Shown here: positions 51,486 through 62,690 of the stretch, piece by piece
Position numbering within the stretch: the first letter of the stretch is position 1
Layout of the letters: every line of letters begins with the position of its first letter
Source: Cordilura impudica
Lineage: Eukaryota > Arthropoda > Insecta > Diptera > Scathophagidae
Assembly: GCA_963682025.1 (NCBI GenBank)
Contig: OY821519.1
Coordinates: 163,259,803 to 163,323,802 of the forward strand
DNA: 64,000 nt
Direction of reading: 5' to 3'
Program-made: the position numbers and the translations under genes
Notes under the pieces: generated by a model
What the model was told of the DNA's origin: nothing
What the model saw: only the letters and a program-made list of their open reading frames with translations
Databases searched by the model: none

Positions 51486-52133
51486 CATATATCAAAAATT
51501 GGAACATATCCAGCTAACATACGACAAAATTAAGGGTCGTTTTTGACGGTATTAGCCATATCGACGATAAAAAGTCTCTTAATGAAGAGCTCTCTCCAGG
51601 CTCTGCATAGTAGAATGGTCTGCTTAAAATAATTACTAAATTGCATTTAGCGCGGACATGAAAAAATGTTTCGACAAATTGAGGTCAACTCAGATCACCG
51701 TAGACTTCAGCAAATTCTTTGGCGATGTAGTCCTTATGATGAAATTTCAGTATATCAATTAAATACAGTGACTTATGGGACGACATCAGCACCTAATCTC
51801 TCATTTCGAGTTCTGCAAAAACTTGCAGATGATTATAAAAACGAATTTCCCGAAGAATCGAAAATTCTTATTTCCGACTCATATGTCGACGATGTTATTT
51901 CCGATGCAGGGACTCTAGAACAGGCTATTAAATTTCATAAGAATTTGTGCACACTTTTGGGAAAAGGCTGTTGCAATCTTAGAAAGTGGATTACAAATTC
52001 ACAGGAGTTATTAAAGGAAATTCCAGAGGAATATAGAGAAATATCTCTTACTTTGAAATTCGATCGGACAATGTTGTTAAGACCCTTGGAATTCAATGAA
52101 ATACCACAAATGATTCATTTTCTTTTAAGGTAA
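51486..52133 (+). pseudogene. Reverse transcriptase of element D
   Basis: 51486-51665 reads KIGTYPANIRQN and VVFDGISHIDDKKSLNE in changing frames. 51666-52133 is open with MFRQIEVNSDHRRLQQILWR, TYGTTSAPNLSFRVLQ and the catalytic SYVDDVISD, then LRKWITNS. These are hallmark BEL/Pao RT motifs. Confidence 0.85.
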
Positions 52134-52990
52134 ACTAATAATATTTTTAAAAGAACTATATTGTCGGAAACTGCCCGCCTATAAGACCCATTAGGACGGT
52201 TGACGCCTTCTACCATAATTGCTAAATCTCTATTTAAAAAGTTATGGGAAAATGGTATTGATTGGGATAGCCCAATCCCTTATGAAATAGAGCAAAAATG
52301 GTCTCAATATATATAGTATCTGTCTATGTTTAAAGACGTTAAAATTCCAAGATGGATAAATTGTTCCATCGATTTTAACCTTGAACTTCATTGTTTCTGT
52401 GATGCCTCAACCATAGCTTTCGCTGCAGTTGTCTATGCTAGGGTAACTAATTCGAGCGGAATTTTTGTAAATATTTTACAGGCAAAATTTAAAGTTTCTC
52501 CAATAAAAACTGTTTCAATGCCAAGACTGGAACTCTGTGCTGCCACACTTTTAGTACAATTGATCACAAGAGTCAAAGATTCATTTAAGGACATGGAAAT
52601 TGATAATATTTTCTTTTGGAGCGATAGCTCCACTGATTTAAGTTGGATAAGAAAACAACCTTCTCGTTGGTCTGTGTATATAGCGAACAGAGTTGCCGAA
52701 TACAGCGTCTTAGCAACCCATTGCAATGAAAATACGTCCCATCTGCCTTAAGTCCAGCAAATTGTGCATCCAGGGGTATTTTTCCCCTTGAATTAATAGA
52801 ATGCACTACGTGGTGGTTTGGTCCAGAATTTTTTTATGAATCGAAATCTTCATGGCCCAAACCCCTTTGCAACTTGGAAATTTCTGAAGAGAAACGTAAA
52901 ACGGTTGTCCCCGGTATTTCGATTCTAAAAACTAAAATTTTTTATATAATAACGGAAAGGAGAACTCATCTCAATTTCCCTGCTTTCTGT
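52134..52990 (+). pseudogene. RNase H region of element D
   Basis: The open piece 52326-52751 has LHCFCDASTIAFAAVVYARV, KTVSMPRLELCAA and FFWSDSSTDLSWI, the Pao-type RNase H acidic residues in context. ANRVAEYSVLATHCN and an ANCASRGI-like sequence follow across a stop near 52750. Confidence 0.85.
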
Positions 52991-54260
52991 TGAAATTTTC
53001 CAGGCTAACGACAATGCTGAGGGCAATAACTTATTGTTACCGATTCGCTCATAACGCTAGACACAACCGAATTAATAATGACCTTATAGAAACTGGTCCC
53101 CTTAAATTAACAGAGCTTACCAAAACACTATTTATTTTACTTAAAATAACACAAGCTATTGATTTTCCAGACGAAATTAAAAGGCTCACTTTACAATGTG
53201 ATGCTAAACAAACCTCTATTCTGAAACGTATGCCTTTCGTTGATAATGATGGTCTGATACGCGCGTTGATAATGATGGTCTGATACGCGATCACATTATT
53301 CTACCTTACCATATAATGGCAAACACCATATTCTTTTATCCTACACTAATCCCCTTTCGAAACTTATATTAAAAGATTCACATGAGAAATCATAACTTTA
53401 ACTATGTCCTATGTAAATAGAAAATATTAGATAATATTCGGAAATCAACTGGCAAAAAACGTAATTGGTAACTGAATGCGCTGTTTTATATATTCCGCTA
53501 AAGCGGCAACTCAAATCAAGGGAAATCTGCCATCTGTACGTTTAACTGTTACCAGACCCTTTAAACACAGCGGTGTTGATTATGCTGGCCCTATTCCAAT
53601 AAAAAACTCAACTTTGAGATCTGCCGTAATATCAAAGGGTTATATTTGCCTGTTCGTATGTATGGTTACTAAAGCCATTCACTTAGAAGCAGCTTCTGAT
53701 CTTACAACTAATTAATTTTTTAGCCGCCTTTCGGCGATTTGTATCACGCAGAGGTGCTTGTACCGATATCGACTGTGGTACAAACTTCGTTGGAGCTTCG
53801 AAAGAACTTTAAGTTCTTTTAAATAAAAGCAAAAGGTCCCTTCCTGATGAATTACTTCAATCCTTAACATCAGTTGGAACTCAGTGGCATTTTATTCCTC
53901 CTGCTTCACCTAATTTTGGAGGTCTTTGGGAAGCAAGGGTATAGTCCGTTAAACATCATTTAAGACGAATTATGCATGACCAAATTTTTTGAAGAACTAT
54001 CAACTTCACTTTGCCAAATAGGAAGCTGCTTATATTCCCGTCCACTTTGCCCTATGTCATCGGACCCCTCTGATTTGGACGCACTTACCCCTCCGCATTT
54101 TTTAATAGGTGAGCCTACTAACTGTATCCAAGAAGAAGACCTATTAGACAACAACATCAGCCACTTAAACCGGTGGAAATCAATTGAAAAACTCAAACAG
54201 CATTTTTGGAAGCGATGGTATTTGGAGTATTTAAATCGCTTACAAGCACGCCCTAAATGA
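52991..54260 (+). pseudogene. Integrase of element D
   Basis: The HHCC-proximal region is degraded (52990-53470). The core has GVDYAGPIPIK with the first Asp (about 53570), VTKAIHLEAASDLTT, then TDIDCGTNFVGA with the second Asp and GGLWEARV with the Glu (about 53920), in three frames. 53976-54260 covers DALTPPHFLIGEP and LNRWKSIEKLKQHFWKRW, typical of the BEL/Pao integrase C-terminal part. Confidence 0.85.
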
Positions 54261-54641
54261 TTAAAACCTAAACCAAATGCCAAAATTGGAGACCAAGTGC
54301 TGATTACAGATGACAGATGTGGACCTGGTCAATGGTGTCTAGGCCGTATTCATGAAATACACCCTGGATCTGGCGGTCGGGTTCGAGTAGTATCCATATT
54401 AACAAAAAATAAAATTATTAAAAGGCCAATTTCCAAAATTTGTTTTCTTCCAACAGTTTCCACCCAAGAAGTTTCTACACCTCAATACAACATATCCCAG
54501 ATGTTAGGATGGAGCCTGATCCTGACGCTGTGAGTCGGAGCATAGCGGAGTCAATTGACTAAAATAAATTACTCCCAACTATAGGCCATCCTTGCCACAC
54601 TGTTACACCAATCAATAACTGTTGTTCACCAGGGGGGAGTA
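54261..54641 (+). pseudogene. DUF5641-like C-terminal domain of D pol and polypurine tract
   Basis: 54270-54533 reads IGDQVLITDDRCGPGQWCLG and GRVRVVSILTKN, the SH3-like tail of BEL/Pao pol. After it, AGGGGGGAGTA (54631-54641) directly before TGTTGG is the polypurine tract. Confidence 0.8.
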
Positions 54642-55163
54642 TGTTGGCGAAAACCCATACTTTTCCCAACCCTTGATTATATTTCAAGTTAAAATTATAA
54701 CTTATATTTGATTATAATATTTACCTTATAATTTATATTATCTTATATTACTTATCTTGACTTCATTAGCTAGGTGCTACTGTAATAACATTATTTGCTT
54801 GTGTTCTCTGCATACAACTAGAGCTACATTAGCTTGCTACTATTATTAAATGAACTCTAATAACAAACTCCCAACAACATGAATATGTATAAGAGAGCAC
54901 AAGTAGATATTGTGGCTACACACATAAAACCTATAAGAAAAAAAAACTTACTGTTACAAAGCAAATCAAATTAAAAACCGCTTATTAACATTTTTTTAAT
55001 ATTTATAAAATTCATTCTATTTGTGACCACGATTGCGAGCATTTAAAATTGAATAATAATGTATCTTTTTTTACGTGCTTAAAATTAATTAATAAAGACG
55101 GTAAAACATTTAAAAATAATTTAAATTTGTAATTCTTAATCATTTCTTTTAAATTCATAAACA
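54642..55163 (+). repeat. 3' LTR of element D
   Basis: 522 bases, same start (TGTTGGCG) and end (CATAAACA) as the 5' LTR. Differences are mainly indels in A/T runs and a handful of substitutions. Followed by the target duplication CTTTC. Confidence 0.9.
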
Positions 55164-55385
55164 CTTTCGGTACAAATTGTTTAATGTCTTGTAGCTGTGT
55201 TGATATCTTTTCAACGTTTTCTTTTGTAATTTTGGGACGATTTACGAGACATCACCCCAAGTTCAATTAAATGCATGCTGTCTAGAGAGTTTGAGAAATA
55301 TTTTTGAAATACATTCTACTGGGAAACGTGGTAAGTGGTGTTCTGGATACTTGCGTGGACTGAAGTATAACGTATTTATATTATA
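55164..55385 (-). pseudogene. Remnant of the DNA transposase, part 2
   Basis: Minus-strand reading of 55164-55260 gives PKITKENVEKISTQLQDIKQ, which continues into EFPRKPR at 36010 once D is removed. Above 55260 the reading is lost. Confidence 0.5.
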
Positions 55386-55755
55386 CTAGCAGATTCCAGC
55401 CCTCGAAATTCAAGCGCAAATTCTAGGAAATTTTATTTTTTCATTAAATAAAGACCCTAAAAGTATGCTAATCAATTATGGCCAATTCACAAATCAACAC
55501 AAAAAAACAAGCTCATTTTTATTACAAGCACATTAACAAATTTAATAAACACAAACATTGCATTGTATAATTTTATGTATGTGTTAGTAGCAACTTTAAA
55601 TGCAACTTACTCAAAACAAAGGAAAAAATTTAAAAATCTGTAAGTCTGCAAATCGGCTAAAAAGAAATAATAATATACGTTTGGTCCAAATCGGGATAAA
55701 ACGGTAGAACAAAACATCAGTCACAAGAAATCGCCTAGCCTATTAATATTATAGA
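55386..55755 (-). mobile_element. Small Helitron-like repeat, reversed
   Basis: Reads on the minus strand from TCTATAATATTAATAGG (55755) to CTGCTAG (55386), i.e. TC start and CTAG end, with A and T flanks. 370 bases, no coding content. Assignment rests only on termini. Confidence 0.45.
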
Positions 55756-56006
55756 TATATTTTATTTTTAAATAAAAACACTTTTCTTTTCGGTTTTGAA
55801 CATTCCTTTTATGTTATTAAAACACATTTATTCTAGCTTAATATCTAAATGCAATTATGTATGAGAATAGCTTACGTTGCTAATTCCCATACAGATAAAC
55901 TAAACCAGGGATTTCCAAAAATTTTTTGGTTGTGTAATAGTGAGTACCAGAGAGTAAAAAAATTGAGAGAATGTATTCATTTACAGCCGAAATAAGATGT
56001 TAGTAA

Positions 56007-56374
56007 TATATTTTATAAATAGTATAACACAAAGGTACAAAATTAAAAATTTTTTGTGTTGATAAAAAATTTGTAGCAATTCTTTACCAATTCAATGTCG
56101 CTGATTTTAAAAGTGCACTTTTTTTTATTCGGAAGCTTTTTGACTCTAAATCAGTTTCAAATATCTTATCAAACAATTGTAAAAAAATTAAAGATTTTTA
56201 TGTTTTAAAAATTCATAAAAAATAAAATTGCATGCAAATCACAGCTGATAGAAAAAAAAGTGCAGTTTTAAAATCAGCGACATTGAACTGGCAAAGAACT
56301 GCTACAAATTTTCTATCAACACAAAAAATATTCAATTTTTTTCCCTTGTGTTATACAACTTATAAAATAAAATC
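56007..56374. repeat. Hairpin-forming MITE-like repeat next to the hAT 3' end
   Basis: Arms 56007-56126 and 56252-56374 are inverted copies with several mismatches, including AGTGCA, GATTTTAAAA, AATGTCGCTGA and GTGTTATAC segments. The loop is about 125 bases. It lies within the hAT element, about 100 bases beyond the premature end of the transposase. Confidence 0.75.
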
Positions 56375-56469
56375 TTCTAAATTTATAATTTTATGGCAGT
56401 TTCGTAATAGTAGAATGCTTTTCAAATGGGATGAACTTAATTTATTACGTTGCTTGGAACAAATAAATT

Positions 56470-58008
56470 TTAAATCCGAAAAAATTTGTTCGCATAGGTA
56501 AGTAGTGCCGAATAAAGAGAGGCACTTAAATGAATTTTTTTTAGTTCAGGATAGAACTCGCCATCCAAATCTTTCCAGAACTCTACCATATTATTTTCGT
56601 CTGGAGCATTTACTTCGCTTCGTAGTATGATTAGTTCTGATTGAATATCAAATTCGTAGTTGCTTGCATTGCAACGAAAAGGTTTTTCGAAAAGATCTAA
56701 TAGCGGTTGTAAAATTACAAAATCTTGAAACCTGTCTTGAAAATTATTGAAAAGTGTTTCAAATATTTCGGCATCTTCATATCTTTTGTCGATTTCAAGA
56801 TTTCTATAAACAAGTGAAGTTTTTGGAAAATTGGAAAAATCACCAGTTTTAATTTGGGAAAAAATTAGAAAAAGTTTTGTTTTAAAATTGTGAATGATTT
56901 TTGACAAGTCTAAAATAAAATTATTGTCTATTAAACACTGTACTAAAACTTTTTCTATTTTCTCAGTTTCTAGGAACTGAAGAACTTCTTCTCTTAAATC
57001 ATAAAGTCTATTCAGGCAATCACCGCGACTTAGCCACCGAACTTCTGTAAACATTTTCAGGTCACAATTCACAGCATTTTTGTTTTTTAAAAAGGTTACA
57101 AATTTTCGGTGGGTAAGCGCTTGATATCCGCCTCGAATTTTATTTATTATAGCCTCAGTTGTCTTCACAGCTGGGATATCATTTATGAATTTCGATGCAA
57201 GAGCGGTTTGATGAATTATGCAGTGAAAATTATGAACTGCAAATTCGTGTTTTTTTAATTGGCCTATAAGCCCATTATATTTGCCCAACATTACATTGGC
57301 TCCATCTGTGCAGACTCCAGCAAATTTGTTTATGTCTACAATGGAAAGAAGCTTTTCTGTGACAACATCATACAACAACGTACCAGTTACATTTCCATAA
57401 AATGTTTCTAAAGTAAACATTGACTCAAAAATAGTGTATTCGCTGCCTACGCATCGAATACAAATTACAAGTTCACACAGATCATTTATGTCAGTGCTTT
57501 CGTCTAAACAAATAGAAAAAAATTCGCAATTAATTACTTTTTCCCTAATTGCAGATTCTACACATGTTCCTAATTGAACAGTACGACGGCCTACAGATTG
57601 ACTAGACAGGGGAAGAGACTCTATAAATTTAGTATTAAAATTAAGTCTTTCCCAAATTTTTTTCAGCAATTGCTTGATAAAAACACCATCCCACAATGGT
57701 CTTCCTTTCTTAACAATTTCCAATATTACTAAACTTGAAATCTCCTTTTTCAATTTGGGAACTGATTTTGGTTCATAAATTTCATCTTCTAATAACCATT
57801 TTTTAAATTTTTCTAAAAAAATTGTTTTATTTTTATACAACAGGTCTTCTCTTTCCTTATCATTTAAATTATTTATATTATTATGAAAACGATCGCAATG
57901 TCGTTTAATAACATATTCCGTTCCTTCCTTAAATGTTGCATAGCATATAAGGCATTGGATGTTACCAAAAGCGTTTTTGACCGTACAATATTTTTTAAGT
58001 GCCATCAT
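56470..58008 (-). CDS. hAT transposase, C-terminally truncated, about 512 residues
   Basis: First ATG at 58008 (MMALKKYC). The open frame reaches back through a TTTGTTTCAG acceptor-like site, so an upstream exon is possible. The N-terminus has a BED-like zinc finger (CLIC ... H ... H). The core has SICLDESTDINDLCELV with a catalytic Asp, GVCTDGANVMLGKYNGL with the second, HCIIHQTALASK, and EVRWLSRGDCLNRLYDLREE. This is the architecture of the GTF2IRD2/ZBED5-like hAT lineage. It ends LKKIHLSASLYSALLTYANKF just inside the hATC dimerisation domain, so that domain is incomplete and activity is doubtful. Confidence 0.85.
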   Translation of the reverse strand: MMALKKYCTVKNAFGNIQCLICYATFKEGTEYVIKRHCDRFHNNINNLNDKEREDLLYKNKTIFLEKFKKWLLEDEIYEPKSVPKLKKEISSLVILEIVKKGRPLWDGVFIKQLLKKIWERLNFNTKFIESLPLSSQSVGRRTVQLGTCVESAIREKVINCEFFSICLDESTDINDLCELVICIRCVGSEYTIFESMFTLETFYGNVTGTLLYDVVTEKLLSIVDINKFAGVCTDGANVMLGKYNGLIGQLKKHEFAVHNFHCIIHQTALASKFINDIPAVKTTEAIINKIRGGYQALTHRKFVTFLKNKNAVNCDLKMFTEVRWLSRGDCLNRLYDLREEVLQFLETEKIEKVLVQCLIDNNFILDLSKIIHNFKTKLFLIFSQIKTGDFSNFPKTSLVYRNLEIDKRYEDAEIFETLFNNFQDRFQDFVILQPLLDLFEKPFRCNASNYEFDIQSELIILRSEVNAPDENNMVEFWKDLDGEFYPELKKIHLSASLYSALLTYANKFFRI

Positions 58009-58233
58009 AAAGTTTTTTCTGTTAACCTGAAACAAAAATATTTATTAGTAGTGGTATTCAATCTCAAAACCGCACAATATTTTTTGAGTGTAAGCTGAAA
58101 CAAAATAATATAGCATCCGCTAGACATGTACACTTGTCGAAGTCACATCGACGACTGAATTGAAGAGTATAAAAATATATGTTAGTAGTGGTGTACACAA
58201 TTGTGCAAAGAAATGGAAATCCCTGAACTAAAC

Positions 58234-58744
58234 TATATACATATCTGGAAATGCAAGCATGCATTTCTCACGCTTTGATTTTGGTGTGTGCGGATATTGT
58301 TACACATAAATGATTCAAGGTTACCATTTAAGTTACAGTACTGAAGATAGGATAACTTCGACTTATCAAATTAATTATATATTTAAATTTATATATATAT
58401 TTAAATTGAAATTATTATATTATTTAAGATTATTTTGTATATAAATTTAAATTAAAATTATTAGATTATTTATAATTATTTTATATAAGAGTTTAAACTA
58501 AAATTATTATTATTTAAAATTTTCATTGGGTACTTTCCTTCCCCTTTTTTTTAAAACATTTTTTATGATATTAAACAAATTTGTTGTCTATTACAATTTG
58601 AATTTCAATTTTAATTTTTCAATTTTATATTTAAATTTAATTTTAGTTTTAAATTTAATTTTAGTTTGTAAGACAAGTTAGTTAGAATTCTCAATTATAT
58701 TTTAATCTGCATTTTTAATATTGATTTTAAAGTGTCAAAAATTG
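58234..58744. other. AT-rich interval
   Basis: Contains two diverged copies of a TATTTAAATTTATATATA/AAATTATTATATTATTTA motif around 58370-58520 and long T runs. No gene or LTR recognised, although an LTR of fragment G would be expected near here. Confidence 0.5.
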
Positions 58745-60156
58745 TTATACATATTTCCTAATTCTGTTCTTATGAATTAGGGAAGACCTATAATTTTCGT
58801 CCGTTATCCTTACATATCCTCTGTCATATAGCTCAATGATTTTGAATGGTCCGTTATATAATCTATCCAATTTATGCCCTGTTTCGTTTCGAACTAAAAC
58901 ATAGTCGCCTACAGAAACATCTATTTCATTAGAGTTTCTGTTGTACTGTCTTTCCCGCACTAACTTTGAATTTTGGAGGCTTTCCACAGCTCTCCTATGA
59001 GCCGTTTGCAATCTATACTTGATCTCCTTTGCATAGGCGTCAATATTGTAAAGTGGGTCAATTTTACCGTTTCCCAAAAATTCAAAATCTGTGGGGGTTT
59101 TCCCATAGATCAGTTCAAAAGGACAATATTCAAGGGCCGTAGACGGTGATGTATTATAACAATACACAAAAAATTTCATCCACTCGTCCCAGTCTGACTT
59201 ATCATTAGATATATATGATCTTAGATACTCGTTAAGAGTTCTATGTGATCTTTCAATGGTTCCCATTGTTTCATGATGATATGCCGTAGAGGCTACTTTA
59301 TCTATTTTTAAAAGGTCGCAAAGTTCCTGGAGAACTTGGTTAACGTACTCAGTAACGTACTCCCGACTCTTCCCATAGGGCCGTATGTAAGTACAAAGTG
59401 TTCCATAATAGCTTTAGCTACTACGTTTGGTATAGGATTGCAACCAAATATTTTGTAAGGTCACAAATGATGGTCACGGCATATTCATTTCCGTTATTTG
59501 ACTTTGGTAATGGTCCAATCGTATCGATAAGGACAATTTCAAATTCTTTTGCCGGTGTTGGAGTTAATGTTAAAGGTTCTTTGCACTTCACTAGACTTAT
59601 TCCTTTGGAATTTATCACATTTCCTGACATAACGGGTTATGTCTCGCGTCATGCCTTTCCAATGATATTTCAATCTGATCTTTTTCATCATACGAGTGAT
59701 TCCGGGATGTCCTCCACATAGGGGGGTCATCATGATGTTTCCGCATTATCTCCAGTTTTTCGGAATCAGTCTCGATTTTTTTTAAAGGTGGATTGAGTAC
59801 TATTCTGCTCTGTTTCCATTTATTATAAAATTTTCCTTCCCTGGGGTTCTAAGCATACTGTCATCCAGTGATAGTTGCAATGTTTTCATACCTATATTAC
59901 CAGCTACTTTTTCAAGCTTTGGAAAAAGAAGACCTAAGTCAACGATTCCATTAGTAACTAAGTCACGCAACTTATTATTTCCTTTTTGAATAACAAATTT
60001 ATCCTTTGTAAAATGCAAACGTGGCATTTTACTGTACTCTTGGGCATTAATTGCCTCATATGCTCTCACATTTTCTAATTTATCTTGTGTGCCGGTTTTC
60101 CTGGTATTCACACTTTTCTTCTCTTTGTCAGATTGTAGTCTAGTTTTAACCTTCAT
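58745..60156 (-). pseudogene. Integrase part of another Ty3/gypsy-like element (G)
   Basis: In minus-strand order: 60156-59800 is a linker (MKVKTRLQSDKEKK, then PRLHFTKDKFVI). 59733-59539 is the HHCC domain (GGHPGITRMMKKI, KCDKFQRNK, one Cys changed to Phe context). 59630-59421 is the core with IVLIDTIGPLPKS and IICDLTKYLV, first Asp present. 59266-58745 has GTIERSHRTLNEYL with the Glu, FELIYGKTP, and the tail VGDYVLVRNE and YNGPFKIIELY. The second Asp region is broken near 59350. It is distinct in sequence from A, B and C; Osvaldo/Ulysses or mdg3-like groups are possible. RT, gag and LTRs are absent. Confidence 0.8.
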
Positions 60157-60556
60157 AATGTTATTTATTCCTATATTAAAGTTTTTCAGCTCCGTAATTT
60201 TTTATAATTTTTATTGAATAATTTAAGTTAAAATATATTTTACAAAGACAACCTGCTTTTTAAACAAATAAATCGTTGTGTAAAGTGTTAATCTTGTGGA
60301 GTACTAAATACAAAAACTGCAGTGTACAAGCAGAAGTTTCCTTTGGTGATATAATTACAATTGCTTTGGTGTTTTGCAGTAAGAAACCATTATATGTTTA
60401 TATTTTTTTTTCTACAATTGGTTTGGTGTTTTTATTTGGTTAATAATTGGCGCTCCTCTAACAATCAGCTGATTTTAATAAACACCAGATGTTGCCAGAT
60501 TTCTTTTTTATCGTATAAGTGGGGGATAATGCCTAATTGTGTAATTTAAAAACCGA
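60157..60556. other. Interval before element K
   Basis: AT-rich; the last 100 bases, with AATCAGCTG and AGATGTTGCCAG, may be the 5' untranslated region of K, but I cannot fix its 5' end. Confidence 0.4.
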
Positions 60557-61368
60557 TGAATAATAAACGTACACTTGAAGCTACATCGCCTGATTACACT
60601 AAAAGGAATAGTAAAAAACATTTGTCTTGTTAGAGTATGGCTAAAAACAGTCAATCAGCATCCCAAGACGTTTTCTCGTGAAGTAGGTTTAGCGATCTAC
60701 TGGATGATAAACTGAAAGATGTTGCTAGAAAAACAGACCTAGTAGTGATCCAAACAGAGATACAAGAATTAAAAGAAGAGAACATAAGACTTAATAATGA
60801 TATTAAAAAACTCACATCACGTCTTGAGTACATTGACCGTAGGTCGCGTTCTTCTAATGTTGTTGTTGCCGGTTTGAGTTGTAAAAATGTACAAACTGCT
60901 AGAGAAAAATTTACAAAACTATGCAGTGATGTGTTAAAAGTCAACGCTGATGTGGTGTCAACCCGCGTGATTTCGTCTGGAAAATCGTTTTTGTTCAGCT
61001 TAGGATCGAGTACGCAGGCTTACAACGTCGCTGCTGCTAAGGGTTTATTAAAAGGTCAAGATGTGTTCATTCAAAAAGATTACACTGAAGATGAACAAAA
61101 TGTGCGATATAACCTGAGGCAATTAAGCAAAAATATTTCAAAAGCTAATGATTCTGTTAAAGTCAGGCTTGGAGAGTTTTGTATATTTATAAATAACAAC
61201 AAATATACATGGTCCAATGGCAAAGTTTGTGCTGATTCTGTTAATGATGCTGAGCACTTAAAAAATCTTTTATCAGAATGTAATTTCGTTATTGATGTTT
61301 GCATTAAGGATAGTATGAATACAGTAGATTGTAATGTTAAAAATGTAGATATCTCAAATTCTCAATAG
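60557..61368 (+). pseudogene. ORF1 of element K, two in-frame stops
   Basis: ATG at 60557 (MNNKRTLEATSPDYTK). TAG at about 60632 and TGA at about 60680 interrupt, the latter just before SRFSDLLDDKLKDVARKTDL. The rest is open to 61368. It has a coiled coil (IQELKEENIRLNNDIKKL), then LEYIDRRSRSSNVVVAGL, the usual start of an RRM-like domain, then DYTEDEQNVRYNLRQLSK. This is the L1/I-type nucleic-acid-binding ORF1. No zinc knuckle. Confidence 0.8.
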
Positions 61369-61489
61369 CAATTTTATTTATGCCATTTAGTTTCATATAA
61401 TGTAGCAAACCTTGAAAAATCATTAAAATTTAGTAAATTTATTACATATATCAATAATTTTGATGTATTTTTTCTTTTTGAAACCCATG

Positions 61490-62690
61490 TTACAGCTGAT
61501 AGCACTTGTTTTCGTCATATTTTAATAATTATTGTTTACATTGGATTGCAGCTACGAAAACGCATAGAGCTGGTCGTGCTAGCGGTGGCTGTTTATATGG
61601 TTTCAAAAAAATCTTAAAAATACTTATGCTTTTAAATTTTTAAACATCTCCAATAATACGATATTAAGCGCTAAATTTGAAGGTAATGTGTTTTACTTTA
61701 TCCCAAGTTATTTAAACTGCACTAAATGGAATAATGAGTTCGAAAAATTTGAAGAATTTGTACAGGAACTTGATCCTTCTAATTTTTGTATTGTTGGTGA
61801 TCTAAATGCGAGAATTGCAAATGAACAAGTTTTAGATGGTAACTTTTTGAAAGATTTGCCACATATTAATAAATCTAGATCTTCAAAAGACAAAGAACTT
61901 AATGCACAAGGCAAAAAATTGATGAATCTTATTGAAAATGTCGGTGGGATTGTACTTAATGGTAGAACTGGTAACGATGCTCTAGGGGAATTCAGCTTTT
62001 GTGGGGTTATGGGTAGTTCTGTTATTGATTATTGTATTAGTTCACTTAACTTTCTACAATATGTTGATGATTTCTTTATAGCATCCAAGCCGTTTTCTGA
62101 CCACATGCCACTATGCTTAAAAATTAAATCATCGTGCCGTGTTGTTAATACTAATGAGAATAATACAATTCAAAGACTGCGTTGGAACAGTAAATTGTCT
62201 GATAAATACAAGGATAATCTTTCATTACTTGCTAGCAATGTTGATCTACAATCTAATGAAACGGTTGATGAATTGGTTGTACATCTATGTAACAAAATAA
62301 AGTTGGCTAATGTTACTAAGGTAAACAAACGTTTTTTTGAACCCAAGCAGAAATGGTTTGATTGGAAATGTGCTCGTGCTAGGAAACTTATTCTAAAGAA
62401 GCTTAGGCGTTATAGAAAAAATCACAATTCGGTAAACAAATCTCGATATTTTGCATCTAGAGCTTGCTATCTTAAGTTATGTAATAAAAAGAAAATAGAT
62501 TTGTATAATAAAAATATTGACCAATTAAGCAAGGTGAAATGTAGCAGTGACTGGTGGAAGCTATCCAACTCTATGAAATCGCGTTCATATTCTGTTAAAG
62601 GTTCACTAAATTCCGACGATTTTCGTACTCACTTTAGTTCGTTACTGCAGGCAGATGTTGATTCCCAGACTATCAGCTGGTCAATGCCAT
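61490..62690 (+). pseudogene. ORF2 endonuclease region of element K
   Basis: 61490-61690 reads ATKTHRAGRASGGCLYGFKK in broken frames. From 61688 the frame is open with FYFIPSYLNC, FCIVGDLNARI with the conserved Asp, SSVIDYCISS and KPFSDHMPLCLKI with the terminal Asp-His. A long Lys/Arg-rich linker (QKWFDWKCARARKL) follows. Confidence 0.8.

Larger units (their letters stand above)
36016..55163 (+). mobile_element. BEL/Pao LTR retrotransposon D with nested LINEs and a Helitron
   Basis: 5' LTR 36016-36540 and 3' LTR 54642-55163 are near-identical. The flanks carry a perfect 5-bp duplication CTTTC (36011-36015 and 55164-55168). Gag, protease, RT, RNase H, integrase and DUF5641-like domains are in plus-strand order. 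The gag-pol region is interrupted between about 39272 and 50531 by element F and everything nested in it. D alone is about 7.9 kb, typical for BEL/Pao. Many stops show that it is inactive. Confidence 0.9.
55906..58225 (-). mobile_element. hAT DNA transposon with 8-bp target duplications
   Basis: Ends are CAGGGATTTCCA and its complement TGGAAATCCCTG. The flanks carry the perfect 8-bp duplication AACTAAAC (55898-55905 and 58226-58233), the hallmark of hAT insertion. It carries one transposase gene on the minus strand, truncated at its C-terminus, and a hairpin-forming repeat in its 3' part. Short terminal repeats of about 12 bases fit the superfamily. Confidence 0.9.
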
